A DNA stretch of 64,000 bases from assembly GCA_039881145.1 (NCBI GenBank), contig JAYKKI010000016.1, positions 9,883,001 to 9,947,000 on the forward strand, in the 5' to 3' direction. This document shows positions 50,176-63,650 of the stretch, piece by piece. This stretch comes from Druceiella hillmani. Its lineage: Eukaryota > Arthropoda > Insecta > Lepidoptera > Hepialidae. Both the position numbers and the translations under genes were made by a program. The notes under the pieces are model-generated. The model saw only the letters and a program-made list of their open reading frames with translations, did not search any database and was not told where the DNA came from. Numbering within the stretch: the stretch's first letter is position 1; each line of letters starts with the position of its first letter.

Positions 50176-50997
50176 ACCTTATTTGGTCTACATGTTAATC
50201 ATATACGTAGATGAACTTTGCAAAAGGCAATCGGTGTTCACTAATAGTTATGAAATAACAATATATATAAAGAAAGGATTAAAATTGATAAATTGTGTTT
50301 CAATCACGTATAATAAAAGTCAAAAGGAAACAAAATAACAAATAAGTAGTTATTTACTTTACAAAATATATTCATGTTACAGACCTATGTACATTTGAAT
50401 TTATACATTGAAAATGAAGCTATTACGTTTCTAGGAGAAATATAACGAGACATATATTTCACACAACTGGTTGAAAAAATATGGAAGCATCGATGTAAAG
50501 AAAATAAAATGTATCTGTGTCGCTTGAACAAATTAATATCAATTTATTTTTCTATTGTCATTCTCAATATATTCGTTGTGAATAAACTGGGAATGAATGT
50601 ACCAAAATATTCGTTATGAATATATCGACTTGTCAAAAGTAACATTGAAAAGAACGTAGTAAATAAATCTTCACACAATTTAATATGAGTAAACCTTTTT
50701 ATTCCAGTACAAAATCAATTAATACATTATTGGCGGCATTGATATTGTTAGGTCAATAACACCCAATCTGAGGTCAATAACACCCAATCTATTTCGAGTA
50801 AACCAAACTCCCAAGAGTTACTTTTACCAAGGGAAATTGCAATGAAATGGTTTCCAATAAAACTGATAAATTGTTCCACTAAATGTGGTTACGACAGTAA
50901 TTACTTTACCTGCCATCTATTTTTGTTTGCTGTATCTTTATATAATATAATATATACATACATACATACACATAGAAATATATATATTTATAAATGT
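50176..50997. other. AT-rich sequence, small 21-bp tandem duplication
   Basis: No gene. AGGTCAATAACACCCAATCT occurs at 50750 and 50771 as a direct 21-bp tandem duplication. Confidence 0.6.
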
Positions 50998-51002
50998 ATA
51001 TG

Positions 51003-51064
<62 letters not shown>
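50998..51064. repeat. (TA)n then (TG)n microsatellite
   Basis: T/A alternation to about 51046, then TG alternation to 51064. CATACATACATACACA runs precede it near 50958. Confidence 0.95.
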
Positions 51065-51065
<1 letters not shown>

Positions 51066-51459
51066 AGATAGATATAGTTACATATAGACATGACTGTAGA
51101 ATTAGCACGTCGGTACATTAAAGTTATTTACCCAAAAAATTATTTAGGGGCACATGATAAAAGCAACAAAACATAAAAATATCGTTTTTCGTTTTTTTGT
51201 CTGTCTATTTGTCTAGTTATTTAAACACGGATCATGTGAAACAACTAAATTAAGATGGAATTTTTTTAAAAAAATAACTCAAAACACTAATAATTTTTTC
51301 TTTCATCGGAATTGGTTTATGCTACCAGACGACATGCTAATTTAATATTTTCCAAAATTTCTTTCTGTTCCGTTAACACAACACTTCAAAGTTCCTATCA
51401 ACTTGATGCCTAGTAAATATACAAATATATACTATACCTATGTCTATCAAGAGCAAACC

Positions 51460-51925
51460 ATACCCAACCACAGCTAATTTGAAATAACCAAACCCAACCA
51501 AACAAAATACCACCCAACAAAAACCAACCAATCGCAACCGAAACTAATCCAACCGAACCCAATCCAAATTAACACATCCCTACCCAACTCAACCATACCT
51601 TATTCAATCCAGTTCAATCTAATTCAACCCAAAACAACTAAACCCAATCCAACAAAACTCAAATCAACCAAACCCAATCCAGCATAACCCAATCCAAACC
51701 AATAACTGGGATGCCCAAAACAAACTCAGAACAAACTCAACCTTACCAAATCCAACTAAAAGCAAACTTAATTCAATTCAATCCAATCTATTTCAAATTA
51801 AACCAATCTGAAGAAACCCAACCCAATACAACATAAAGCAAACCCAAAACATTAAAATCCAACCCTCCCAACTCAATCTAATCCAACTCAAAATAAACCC
51901 AATTAAATCCAACCCAACCCTTGTC
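51460..51925. repeat. Degenerate pentamer array, (YCAAN)n, almost G-free
   Basis: For about 460 bp the plus strand is built from words such as CCAAC, CCAAA, CCAAT, TCAAT and ACAAA at 5-base steps, often as the decamer AACCCAATCC. G is nearly absent on the plus strand. On the minus strand the unit is TTGGG/TTGGA/TTGGT. The pattern is too degenerate to be an active telomere. It could be an old interstitial telomere-like array or an unrelated simple satellite. The 66-codon minus frame here is a product of the repeat. Confidence 0.85.
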
Positions 51926-52163
51926 TTCACACTCATATGCGACGGTTTAGGCCGAATGTAATGCGATTTTTCATGAAGGCATTGTCGAAACAAAGATTAG
52001 AGCATGTAATTTTATTAATATATCTTTACATATATACAAATTGGTGACGCAATTTTCATTACAGATTCCACCGGGTGGAGGGTGTCATTGAAGTAGTTTT
52101 AAAAATGCAATCAAATATTTTACAATAACATTATACAAATTTGATTGTTAGCTACATTATTTC

Positions 52164-52212
<49 letters not shown>

Positions 52213-52631
52213 TTGTTTTTCTTTTTACATATATACGTACGTTCATATATATACGAATTAATGTAGGTAACAATCAAATTTGAACAAAGTTAAGGTAATA
52301 ACATTGTTGGAGTGGCGTATTTTTACCTTGAAGGTGTGCTTATTTAAAACAAAGCTAACTCTCGTAATTTTTATAACAGAAGACGTTTAGAATATTAATC
52401 ATAGAGATGATTTAATCATATTTTCCAAACGCTCACACAGTGACAAACCCGCAGACACAGCTATATTAGAGAGTGAAATTCAAACATTTTTAAAATTTTA
52501 AAAGTTTATAAACATTTTGTTGTACTGTGGCCTAATTTGTCTGACGTCAGTAAAAAGTTTTGTGGAAGAAACAGGGAAGAAAATATTTATTATTCAGAAA
52601 GTAAAAGAGAAAGAATATAAAATATGCTGCT

Positions 52632-52690
<59 letters not shown>

Positions 52691-53540
52691 TGCATAAGAA
52701 ATTTCTCATAATTTTTTATTTATCTAAACTCCTTTTTCAAAGCACCATATTCATTTTTACTTCCAAACAAACTTTTAATGAAAGTAACAATCATTTGGTT
52801 TGCCTAAAAATTGGTACATGTTTTTGAAATAACAGTACTTGAATATTCATTGCAGGATATACCGACTGAATTTTTCATCAGGATATAACATTTGAGGAAG
52901 AGTTGGGATCATTTTCTGAGTTATTTTAACTCCGAGAGGGAACAGATTAATTAAAGCTCTTTAATTGGCAAAATAATTTACTTACAAAACAAGCCTTAAT
53001 GTAAAGTGCAGTTACTCTATCCTAATCAAATTGTGCATTTATTATGATATCGTTTCATGTTAAATGTTAAGACAAACATAATATAAATTCGTTATGCTCT
53101 ATCCGTGACTCACTGAGCTACTTAGAATTTATGAATCAACAATGTAGCCACGTTTGAGCGCCAAACTGTGAGATTTCAACCTTTTAATTTCTTTATCCAT
53201 TAATATGTTTAAACAACCATCTCTCACAGCCTTTTTATTCCGGCCGCTTAAGATGTATCTGCCTAAAATATTCGATGTAAATTCTTCAAAAAATAATCGG
53301 TAATAAATATAATGAACTATTTTTAAAAATGTGCTATAAAGCTACATATAAAGAGGGGAAAAATAGTTATTTATCACATCGTACTGAGTGGGAATTAATT
53401 ACGAAACGCTTCTGAAAAATAAATTTCGGGATTTTAATACTTCATTTGGAAAATATTAAATTTTAAACTAACCTGTCAAATATCCCTTTATCTAACTTTT
53501 TAATCCTGGATTAGAAAATTGTTTTAATTATCTTACATTA
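51926..53540. other. AT-rich sequence with two microsatellites, no gene
   Basis: (TA)n lies at 52164-52209, and (TA)n followed by (TG)n at 52635-52690. No coding region recognised. Confidence 0.55.
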
Positions 53541-55309
53541 ACATTTTCATGAGGTATGACCAACTACGATTTTAATGTTTCGTCAGGCGCTTCGTTCAGC
53601 GAGTGAGTTATTTTTAGTAGATATTAACTTTTTTCATATATCTCACGTAAACTTGAGTTATCCTAGTTTATAATCTTATCTCTCTTTTTCAATTTATAGT
53701 ACTATCAAAATAATTATAAAACAGTGTTATACTAGAATCGCATCATACATGCGAAAATATTTTCAACGTAATTTCAAGTCCCTCGACACTTCATTACGGG
53801 AAATATAATATGACCCTAATAAAATACCAGGGGATTGTATATTATCGATGAAAATTTCTTTTTATCGAAGGATATATTTTATGTCAATAAACTTTGCTTT
53901 ACGGATATTGATACGCACTCGTTAAATGGGGATGGTATGTGTTCTATGCAGTGCGCTCTAGCCAACATCCATCTACAAAACTATTGTACATTTACCACAA
54001 GTGTCTATCAATTATTCTGTATGAAAATACTATACCACAAAAACGTTTTTCTTTTCATAAACAGTCTGTTCCGTGGTTCGAAATTTACTAAATTCAAAAT
54101 TATGAAAATTTTACCAAATTAAAGCAATATTACTATATCTTATAAATTTAAATATGTTGTTCATTTTATTTTTAAAAATGTGAACTGCCAATTGAAACGA
54201 TTATATGTAAGACGTTAATATTTTATAATTAGGTAAATGTCGGCCTAACAAAAAAAATGGCCTTCAAAATATTAATCTTTATTTATTGATGAGAAACTGA
54301 AAACAAAAGATTGTCTTTACTAAATGGTGAAGATTACAGAAAGGTAAGAAACATTTTCGATACATAAAACATCTTTTTTATGTCAATGACTTGGAATCCT
54401 AATTAGCCGGAAATTGTTAACAATGCCGATCGATATAAATCCACAAATTTCCATTCAGATATTTTATGCATGTATACAAGTTTCAATTAAAATAATTTAT
54501 TCATATTTATCGTAAAATTTAAACAATCATACTTAAAATAAAAGTTGAAGACAGAGAGTTGCCATATCATTATATTTTAATATCTTTGCGTGAAAATGAT
54601 AAATACTTAGAATTGTTGATATCGATGTATCAATGCACATACGCTCTAAATTACCTGAATACTTTGCCAAATATGTATCATGCGGTGAACTTAGTCAATT
54701 GTTTTTCGTGTGAGTATCCTATGAGATTATCCTATTAGAAATATATTATACAGATGCGTGATAATGATATTAGCATTGATGTTCGAGAAAATGGATATGA
54801 CAGTACTGAAATTTCTTTGTTTGGATAGATGGTGAAAAAAAATGGAAGAGGAGAGTGCGTTGTGGTAACAAAATCATTACATGCTTCATTGTAGTGTTTT
54901 CAAAGTAGAGCCTTTTTATTTACATTTGCTCTTATGCTATTCTTGAGATCCCAACTTATTTGGAGATGTCAGAACTTATAATGGAATTTTTTAATAAATA
55001 TTTATTAAACTTGTCATACTCGTGGTATTGCTGTAATTATAATGAATTGCGTGAATGTTAAAATGAAGCAAAGGGATTCAATTCATTAACACAAATGCGC
55101 CATTTAATTGTGCTAGGAAATGTACTGGCTTTGTGACATGAATTTGTTATATCATTTTGCAAATATTTTGAATTCAATATGGAAATTCTTTTTAATAAAA
55201 CACTATGGGAAAGTGAAGGTATTTAGAATAGTCATATTTTGACAAGTCAGTAACTTTTATTACCTCTTCCAACGTTAATGCCAAAACTTATTGAAACTTT
55301 CGATACAAA

Positions 55310-56215
55310 TCAAGCAGATTAAAATTTAATGAACTTCATGAAAAAGCTAACTTAGAACAGTGTTCTATAATTGATCACATCATCCGTGAAATTCAGTACC
55401 ATGATATTGCCTTAAATATATCTAGCTTAATTGCTCGTCCAGGTTGTGATAAAACCTTGACGTAAACTGTAATAATAAATAATTTAAATTCATTTAATTT
55501 TCATTGCATTGCAACTTGTTTTGGAGGCATTAAATTGGAGGTAGAACCTTATAGAGTATATTTAAACCACCCATTAAATTTTGGAAATTGCAGTGGCCGA
55601 TATTATAGCAAATAATAATTATATGTAGGTTCCTTAATTTAATGAAGGTTCCATGTGTCAACTCCTACTACTGAAAGTTATAAGTTATTAGTTATTTAGA
55701 TTGTAAGTTATTTAGATTCAAGTACATCATACCTATTCATCATAACGCTTTAATTCAAAACATTGGAACTTTACCACATAAATTAGAATTTTTAAAACAA
55801 ATTAAAAACGGCAAAGCAAAACCGTTTCCACATTTTTGATAAAAATATTATTGAAGTGCCACAGTATTTAGTTGACGATCACAATAATATACTTAATTAC
55901 ATTTATGGCAAGATTGGACAAATTGTTTCAGGACCAAAAAGTGATGATTATACTTTATTAGATAAACATATACTCAATTGTATGCCAGGTGAAGCAAAAA
56001 TTTATTGTAAGTTAAAGTTACTTATAATAATAATGATAATGAAATAAATAATTATCCAACAGAGTTTTGAAATACTCCGTGAGTGGTTTAATGCCATATG
56101 AGTTAGATAAAAAAGTGAATTGCATTGTTTTTCTCCATAGAAATTGAAATACAATGGAAGCATTAGCTAACGGAATGAAATTAGGTATCAAATATTTACA
56201 TAAATATGCTTTTGA
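55310..56215 (+). pseudogene. Decayed Helitron helicase (Pif1-like domain)
   Basis: Blocks in order: LNELHEKANLEQCSIIDHII (the LNxEQ start of the helicase, about 55330); a degenerate Walker A, ARPGCDKTLT in place of GPGGTGKTFL (about 55433); ATCFGGIKLE and NHPLNF (about 55515-55580) matching the IAxxGIAATLLxGG...FKxPLN region; then FLKQIKNGKAKPFPHF and IIEVPQYLVDD, NYIYGKI, LNCMPGEAKIY (to about 56010); finally LMPYELDKKVNCIVFLHRN and ALANGMKLGI (56085-56190). These match the C-terminal part of Rep/Hel proteins (GMPPHxLxLKxGxxVMLLRNLN...LCNGTRL). DEAD-box-type middle motifs are deleted and several frames are used, so it is dead. The Helitron 5' TC and 3' hairpin-CTRR ends were not identified. 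Confidence 0.82.
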
Positions 56216-59023
56216 TAACAACTTTAGTGTAATCCTTTATTAATTAAATTAAAGTAAATTAACAACAACAATGTTAGTACGGTAATATTGCGTAGCACAG
56301 AGAAATGCATAGCCAACAAAAACAAAAAACTACGATATAGAGAAATGACATATTGCCTGTAAGTTTTACTAAGTGCTTAACTAAGTGCTAAGTTTGTATT
56401 CTATTTATTTTCTATCACCGTTTGTGTTTCAATGCAAACGATTAAAAGTTATTCCTGCATTTAAAATAACAATAAATAACTATTGTCATAGGGACAAATA
56501 TTTGAAATAGTTATATGTCACATCAAGTAGAGACAGATCTTTTCATGGTTTGACTTTTTTATATTTCTCAACTTAGCTTCCAAGGTCAGCTAGCAAATGA
56601 CGAAAGAGTGTTTACAAAAAATATAGTTCATACTGAAGCTTTGAATTGGTAAATCCACTTCACAGTAATTCATTTCTTTGAAATAAAATTATCATTTAAG
56701 TTTATTTGTTATATTAGCTTTATTTCCCTTTAATTGTTTGTTATAATAATCTACAGTCTAATATTTGGCTTATTTACTTAAGAAAAAACATGTCATCTAT
56801 TAAATTACTACCAAGTCATTTACACAATTTAATAAATTTTATGTATTTACTAAATTTTTGGTAATATTTCCCTCAAGTTTCTCCTTCGCCTTTTCATACA
56901 CTTTTCCACATAACATCGAAAAAAATTAGATATTTTAAATATAAATAAATTCCATTTCATTACGTGAAAGTAGGTGAAGTAAAAAGTGAAGTAAAATGTT
57001 AAATTTCATTACTTTACGTACATATTCGGTCAAACAAACCAGGGGTAAGAAAGAATTAATTTATAGCAATGAAGAATCTTAATAAGTAATAGTACGAATA
57101 ATTTAGTGATGCACTTTTGTTAAAACTAAAGAAAACTAAACTAAAAAAAGCAGTATACTATTAATAAGTCTTTTTATTAAATCAAATTGAACATTTATAT
57201 TCTTAAATTCAATTCCTGAATATTATTAGGTTCATCAACTTGTGTATTAAATACTAATACTTCAAAGTCGAATTGGGGAAATATCACCTTTTTTGTAACA
57301 ATGCAAGCCCTTTACAGACTTTGTGACAAAGACCTACTCGTATTTTTACTAGTCGCGTTTACTAAAACATATACTAATACTAAACTTTGTAACAAAAGCA
57401 TGTTAAGTTTTGATTCATAATTTATTAAGGTGTTTCACAGTCTTAGTGATTTGTAAACTTTGTTAAATTATTCTAAAAGAATACATGATAAACTGAATCT
57501 TACAAAAAACTGGATCTTATTTTTTCAATAAAGTTTCTATATATTTATACTAAAAGAAACTATGAGTATTTTAAATAACACTATGATTTACTTCACTGAG
57601 TTCTAATTAAAATGAATTGACTCATATTATTTCTTATTTTTATTGTAATTAGGATTGATTTTGCTGCTCATTGATTTCATTTGGCTTACGATATAAGATT
57701 GTTTGTTTTACGTGTTGATTCCAAATTTGTATCTGCTTTGGCTTTTGATATTGAACTTCTTTCTTGATTTTGAATCATTATAACATATACTAACTAAAAT
57801 AACAAACGAGAAAATGAGTTCATTTATTAGTTTATTTTTTTCTCTTTCACTTCAAAACTATTCTTTTAACTATTCAGAAGTTAGACACATATATAACCCG
57901 CTTCATGAAAATAATCATGAGATATCACTTATCCCATAAAACAATATGTTAATAATTCTACAAGTTATAGCTAGTTTATTACATGCAAAAGCTACTTCGT
58001 TATTTTTTTTCATTTTCGTAGCTTAATTTTTAATGGTGTTTAATATAATTATTTCAACAAAAAACAATTTATAGATAAGCGAACCTACAGGCAAAAATAT
58101 AGTTGTATAAAACATAAATCGATGTTAAATAACCCGATGTATTGCTTTTAAAATTATATGTTAGTTAATTTGACAACAAAATTTATTTGTTTATGAAAAG
58201 GTATTTCAGAAAATAGCATTTATTTATTTACTCTACGAATAAAACTCCTACTTGTATTATGAAGGACCCTTTTCCATGTGGAATATCTACGCGGTAAAAG
58301 GAAAGAAATCCTAATAAAGAAATTTCAAGCTATCCATTCGAATACAACATATATTACAATAAAATAAAATACATATCCCTTATAATAAAGGACTCTCAAA
58401 ATAAATACGACCCTATAAAATAATCAGGGCGAGAAGAGATATACCGCTCGTAAAATACAATGACAAGGTTCCGAGCCGATAAAAGTATCAGAAAAAAACA
58501 TAACAGGTCGTAAACTGAGACTCTCGAGACGTACAATTTCTTGCGATTTTTATTACAATTTCTGGCCACGTGAGTGAACATAATTTTCCTCAAAGATTTT
58601 TTGAGTATATTACGTAAGAATACGCGCAAAGTCGATTCGTTTTATTGATAACTGGATATTTTATAGAGGACAGCTTCTTTCTACAAGTTATTTAGGGCGA
58701 TATATTACATTTGTATATGTTTATAACATAACTAGCTTCAACCGCAGATTCATTAACCTGAAAAGGGAGAAAATAAGTTGTAAAATTAATGAAAATATTC
58801 ATGTGGAAAAGTTCAACTTTAGTACTGAAAATGGCCAAGTTGTTTGAGATGCACGTATTCATAGTAATATCATGAAAATAAAAATACTTGTGCCTTGCGG
58901 TGTTTAGAGCTCGTGTTGCTGACATGTTGCCGTGACTTATGCTCATATCCTTGTTTATGGTCACCCTGATATCTCTACCATGATGTTGTTTTTTAATTAC
59001 TAAATAATGAATACAATTTTGGA

Positions 59024-59029
<6 letters not shown>

Positions 59030-59112
<83 letters not shown>
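59030..59112. repeat. (TA)n microsatellite, partner of 22732-22822
   Basis: T/A alternation with a single TACAT interruption, at the position in copy B equivalent to the tract in copy A. Confidence 0.95.
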
Positions 59113-59116
<4 letters not shown>

Positions 59117-60047
59117 CATACGTATATATCAATGATACCGGCTATATATAAAAAGTAAAAGCAGAACCAACAAATGCACTTTCTCATACCTTAGTTCGGA
59201 GAAATAAATTTATATGGAGCTTTGTACATAAGAGCTTGTAATAAATATATCGCAAGCATTGCAATAAATTATGAACCACGTGTTAAAACTCATAGTTGTC
59301 TAGATATAATCAACAGTGTAATCACTCGATTAGATAATTACGTAGTTACCGCGGCATCACCTTGAACCTCAAGCAAAAATAAATATCTTTCAAGATTTAA
59401 AAGAGCAATGATTATTGTCTGACCATTCTGAACGATGGACGTTCGTCCGAACGTTTGATTCTTCTGAAAAAAACTGATTCTCTTAAAAACTGAGTTATTG
59501 CGCTATATATATTAGAGATAATTTTCGAACGTGAAAATAAACTGCTAAGAAAGAGATAAATTAATATTATATTTAACTATTCGTTTTTTCCATAATTTTG
59601 TTGCTTTGATATAGCAGAATTTTTATAATTTAATTGGAATAAATTATATAATTTTTAGAAGAAAATATAAAGCCTTGGTAGATGAACTAGTTTACCCTCG
59701 TATATAATATTATTGATCGTTTAATTTGCCACCAAACAATCAGAACAGGCATTCATTACTCTAAGCCTCTAAATTCGGAGCATGTGGATATAATGGATTT
59801 TCAAAAGCTGAAACTTGTACAACTTATCAATAAATTTCACGCCATTAAAAGCAGCATAATTATTTACCTATGAAGTTATATATGTGTAAAAACACTAGAA
59901 CTGGGTAAAATTTTGTAAGTTCTTTTTTAATTATTAAAAACATCGTGATTTAAATAAACTGAGACTGAATAAAATTAAAATGGAAATTTAAATTATTCTA
60001 AAATAATAGGTTTATTAATTCTTTAGAGAAACGAGTTCGAGCAAGCC

Positions 60048-60049
<2 letters not shown>

Positions 60050-60084
<35 letters not shown>
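60050..60084. repeat. (TA)n microsatellite, B only
   Basis: About 35 bp of T/A alternation placed inside a block aligned with A near 24290, where A has no such tract. Confidence 0.9.
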
Positions 60085-60087
<3 letters not shown>

Positions 60088-61100
60088 AGAAGAATTTATA
60101 GCAGAAATAAAATGTCTCAAATTTTCCTGAAATCATGCAGTTTTGCATTAATTTTTTATTCTCTACTTTTATATTTTTTCTGAGCACTTGCTACAGATAT
60201 TATCATTTACTTGGAAATTTACAAATGTTTAAGTTTTGACAACAGGTTACTTACTTCTGTATCTTATATTACTACATATCATTTTATATTACATTAAAGA
60301 TCAATTATTAAAATAAACAAACGTATTAAATAAATAACAATAAGCATTTATTTGAATAGTAGTCACAAATTCTTTCGAAATTACACTAAATAAAACCAAA
60401 GGAAATATGTATTAAGTAACGCGAAGAATATTAACAAGAAGCAATAGTTTCTGCACGCGGATATCCAGATATTACACATAAATTCGATAGTGAATTTGTT
60501 TACGTGCTTGTGCATTAACTACACAACTAATCGTCGTAAAATTCTGTACACATAAACCCAGTATCGTGTAAGTAAATCTAGAATAATAATTATTCTAGAA
60601 GAGAATATTTTTTTCTCATCATTAAGAAATGTATTATTACGTGAAGTCAACCAATAGCATAATGTGTATATCAAATCTATTATTCTCTTGCCTCGTCACC
60701 TCAAAGCCTTCATATAAATCTTGTTGCCTTTATCAAAAGGCACGTGAGGAAGCCACGTTTAAAAACAAAAATGTTTACGACTGTACTACACACCGTCCTT
60801 TTATTAGTATTCGTCTTTCTGGTATTCGGGGATATATATGAACATAATAATATATATATAAACATAATATAAACATAATATAATATATATAAATATAATA
60901 TAACATATATATAAACTAGCCTATTCGTTTTTCTAGTCATATATTTCAATATCGCGTACATGGCCTGTTTTTATTGTACCTACTTTATTTTAAAAATGTT
61001 ACTCCCAACTTAATATGTTTGTTAATTCATTCGAACAAACTTGGTATAAAACTGGCTTGCAGTTACTACGTGACAAACTTAAAGCAAAAGGCTTTGCTTT

Positions 61101-63429
61101 TATACTACCATAATACCTATGCTGAAAGTAATATTTTTAAGATGTAACTTACCACAAGGTTAAATAAACATATAAAATATATGTTCATTTAATTATTTAA
61201 AAACCTCATCATTATTAGTATGTAAATTAATCTGCAAACATTAAATACATGAAAACTCAGAAAGTAATTAAAGAATAATTATGTGAACTTTCGTATAATT
61301 AAATGACCGTGTTCAATCAAAAAAGATTATTGTGGAATATTTTTTCAATATTACTATGTCTTGTAGTAAGAGAACAATTATAGTTAAAAACTATTAAAAT
61401 AGATATATTGACCATTACTTAAAGCTTCTTTATCCTTTCATTAAGTGCAAACGTTTGATTGTAAATTATTCAATTCGCTATATATTTCCAGTTACCATGA
61501 AAGGCAGATGCCGCGACATTAGAATTTAAGGAAAAAAAGTGCGCCGTTCAAAAATCTGATTTGTCTCATAAATTTTTTTAATGGCTTGTTTGAAAAGTAT
61601 TTATGTATTGGAATTTATTTAAAAAAAAATGAATGTCAAAAAAAGAATAAATTTGGAAGTTTATTTCTGTTGAGTCAATAATCGAAATAACTTCCAACTA
61701 CTTCATAGCTCGAAAGTGTATCAAAATAATAACTTTTTTTAACTAAAGTATTCCTTTAAAAAAATATCGTCTCCCATTACTTTGATTATTCGTGCTGATA
61801 TTTAATGTTTATCAATATCGTCTGTATTCGTGTTCCACTATATATACATATATAAAACAGAACAATGCTATTGAAATAGTTCCAAAAATATATTTCAAAA
61901 TTTATTGTACTTTGCGGTCTAGAAGATATTTTTCCTATAGTAAAGAGATCGGACAATGTATTAATATAAAAAAGGTTTAATGAATAATCGAAGAAATGGA
62001 ACACGCTGTAAATTTTTTGTGGTGACATATCTTCTTCCAGAATACACATGTAATGGTAGAGACATCTCTTTTCTTTTTTACGAAAACGTAAATGACTAAA
62101 TAAAGAGATATATAAAATAAAAAATTTGTCAAACTTTAAAAAAATGCATTATTTTTTCGTATTGCCCTTTCGTATCATCACAAACAAAAACAACTGTTTA
62201 ACCGCAATAAACGTATTCGTTTACTGATGATTTTGAAACTGAACAATACAGTATTTTTCGGCTTTAATGCAAAACAAAGTTTCATGTTTTTATTCAGATA
62301 TAAAACAAATAAAACAACTGATATATTAATTTGTTACTTCGAGTAAAAAGAAAATTTGTCGTAATTTTGGTTAGAAATATTTAAAATCCAACGATGATTT
62401 TCAATAATTAATTACAGTTTATGTATTAAAATTTTAATTATAATTAAAAGCAGTCCAATGGAAACAGGTTATATTTGTGTTTATGTAAATCCTTCAATAA
62501 ACTTATTATACAATATTAATTACAATTTAGCCAGTGTTTCTACAGATAAGGAAAAAAGTAAAACGGTCCTTTAAGACATTTTTGACTTGAAAATGAGAAG
62601 TATTTATCAGTGCAGTTCTATCCATCGTTTAATACCAAACACGCATACAATAATGAGTATTGTAGAGTAAAATAGATAAGTAAGACCGTAAAACTGTTTT
62701 ATTTCTATGTACCATATTAGTGCTTACTAAACATTTTGCGACACGTAAGGGATGATTGATCAAATGACATAAAAAGTGTAATCAGTCGAAGGTCACTGTA
62801 ATCTACCATTCAATCGGAATATTACAAACTGGATATGAACAATTAAATATATTGTAAAATATTTGTTTATAAATATAACACAGATATGCATTAAAAATAT
62901 GAAATTAATTCATGATCAAAATATTCTATCGGGAAAGATGCATTTTTCAACAGAATAAAATATAACAGCGATAATAAATATTGTACAAGTAATCTCATTC
63001 ATTCAACAAAAATACGTACCTCTAAACAAAGAATATTGAAATATATTTTAAAGGATATTTTGCTAGTAGAAAGATTTCAAATAAAAGTGGAAAGAAATGT
63101 ATCAATTTGCAAGGAATAGTGAATTTTTGAAGGTGTACAGTATAAGCAAGATCAGCATTTACGATTTGTTACAGTTGTGCTACGTGTAAAATAGAAATAA
63201 GCCTAATCTAGCACAGAAAACAATCATCATCATCATCATCATATATATATTAATACGCTAAGGTTAAGATGTTACTCTCCCTTTTTAGAAAAAACCTCAC
63301 AACTAATCCACATAAATTATATATCATTTTATAGATAATTGCTCGCTCTACCGGCATCCACAACTAAAAAATTTATTATCGCTATTGTTTTTGCAAATTA
63401 ATTAATTATTAAAATTATATACACAAAAC
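61101..63429. other. AT-rich sequence, nothing recognised
   Basis: Two overlapping chance frames on opposite strands near 61786-62049 are not supported. A short (CAT)n/(TA)n run lies at 63221-63250. Confidence 0.5.
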
Positions 63430-63650
63430 AGCAATGCTGCCATCTAACGGCTCAACGTCAATATGATTGACGGTCGGTAAAATTTTTGTTTAATTTCAAA
63501 TCCACTCACGTATAAATAAAGTGGCGCTTTAGCTCAATGCTTTTGATACTTGCGCCTCTATGCCAGTTTTAGTAAAATATTTGTTTGATCTGTCATCTGA
63601 GCTTCATAATGGAATAAATAATGCGAAGACTTCGCACGGGTCACGCTAGT
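63430..63650 (+). mobile_element. Retroelement fragment sharing its 3' terminus with 30167-30453
   Basis: It ends GCGAAGACTTCGCACGGGTC then ACGCTAGT (63623-63650), the same terminus as the minus-oriented insertion at 30167. The body (CTGCCATCTAACGGCTCAAC, AAAGTGGCGCTTTAGCTC) is unrelated except for a CCATCT/GGCGC theme. The 5' end is uncertain. It is probably a truncated non-LTR element or SINE of a related subfamily. Confidence 0.6.

Larger units (their letters stand above)
53545..61100 (+). repeat. Copy B of the large diverged direct duplication
   Basis: Same orientation as copy A, about 39 kb downstream. Block pairs are listed under copy A. Easily checked anchors are CTAGCCAACATC (15817 in A, 53958 in B), GATGTTCGAGAAAATGGATA (17597 / 54778), GATAAAAGTATCAGA (21898 / 58479) and AAAGTCGATTCGTTTT (22049 / 58629). 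B lacks the tandem expansions of A. It contains the Helitron relic at 55310-56215 where A has unrelated sequence. Similarity fades after about 61060. Confidence 0.9.

Noticed and set aside
51460..51925. Canonical insect telomere array
   Set aside because: The TTAGG unit is not present in uniform runs; units are too varied.
53835..54122. 95-codon frame in copy B
   Set aside because: The matching sequence in copy A (about 15.76-16.0 kb) has stops in the same frame, and differences do not favour third codon positions.
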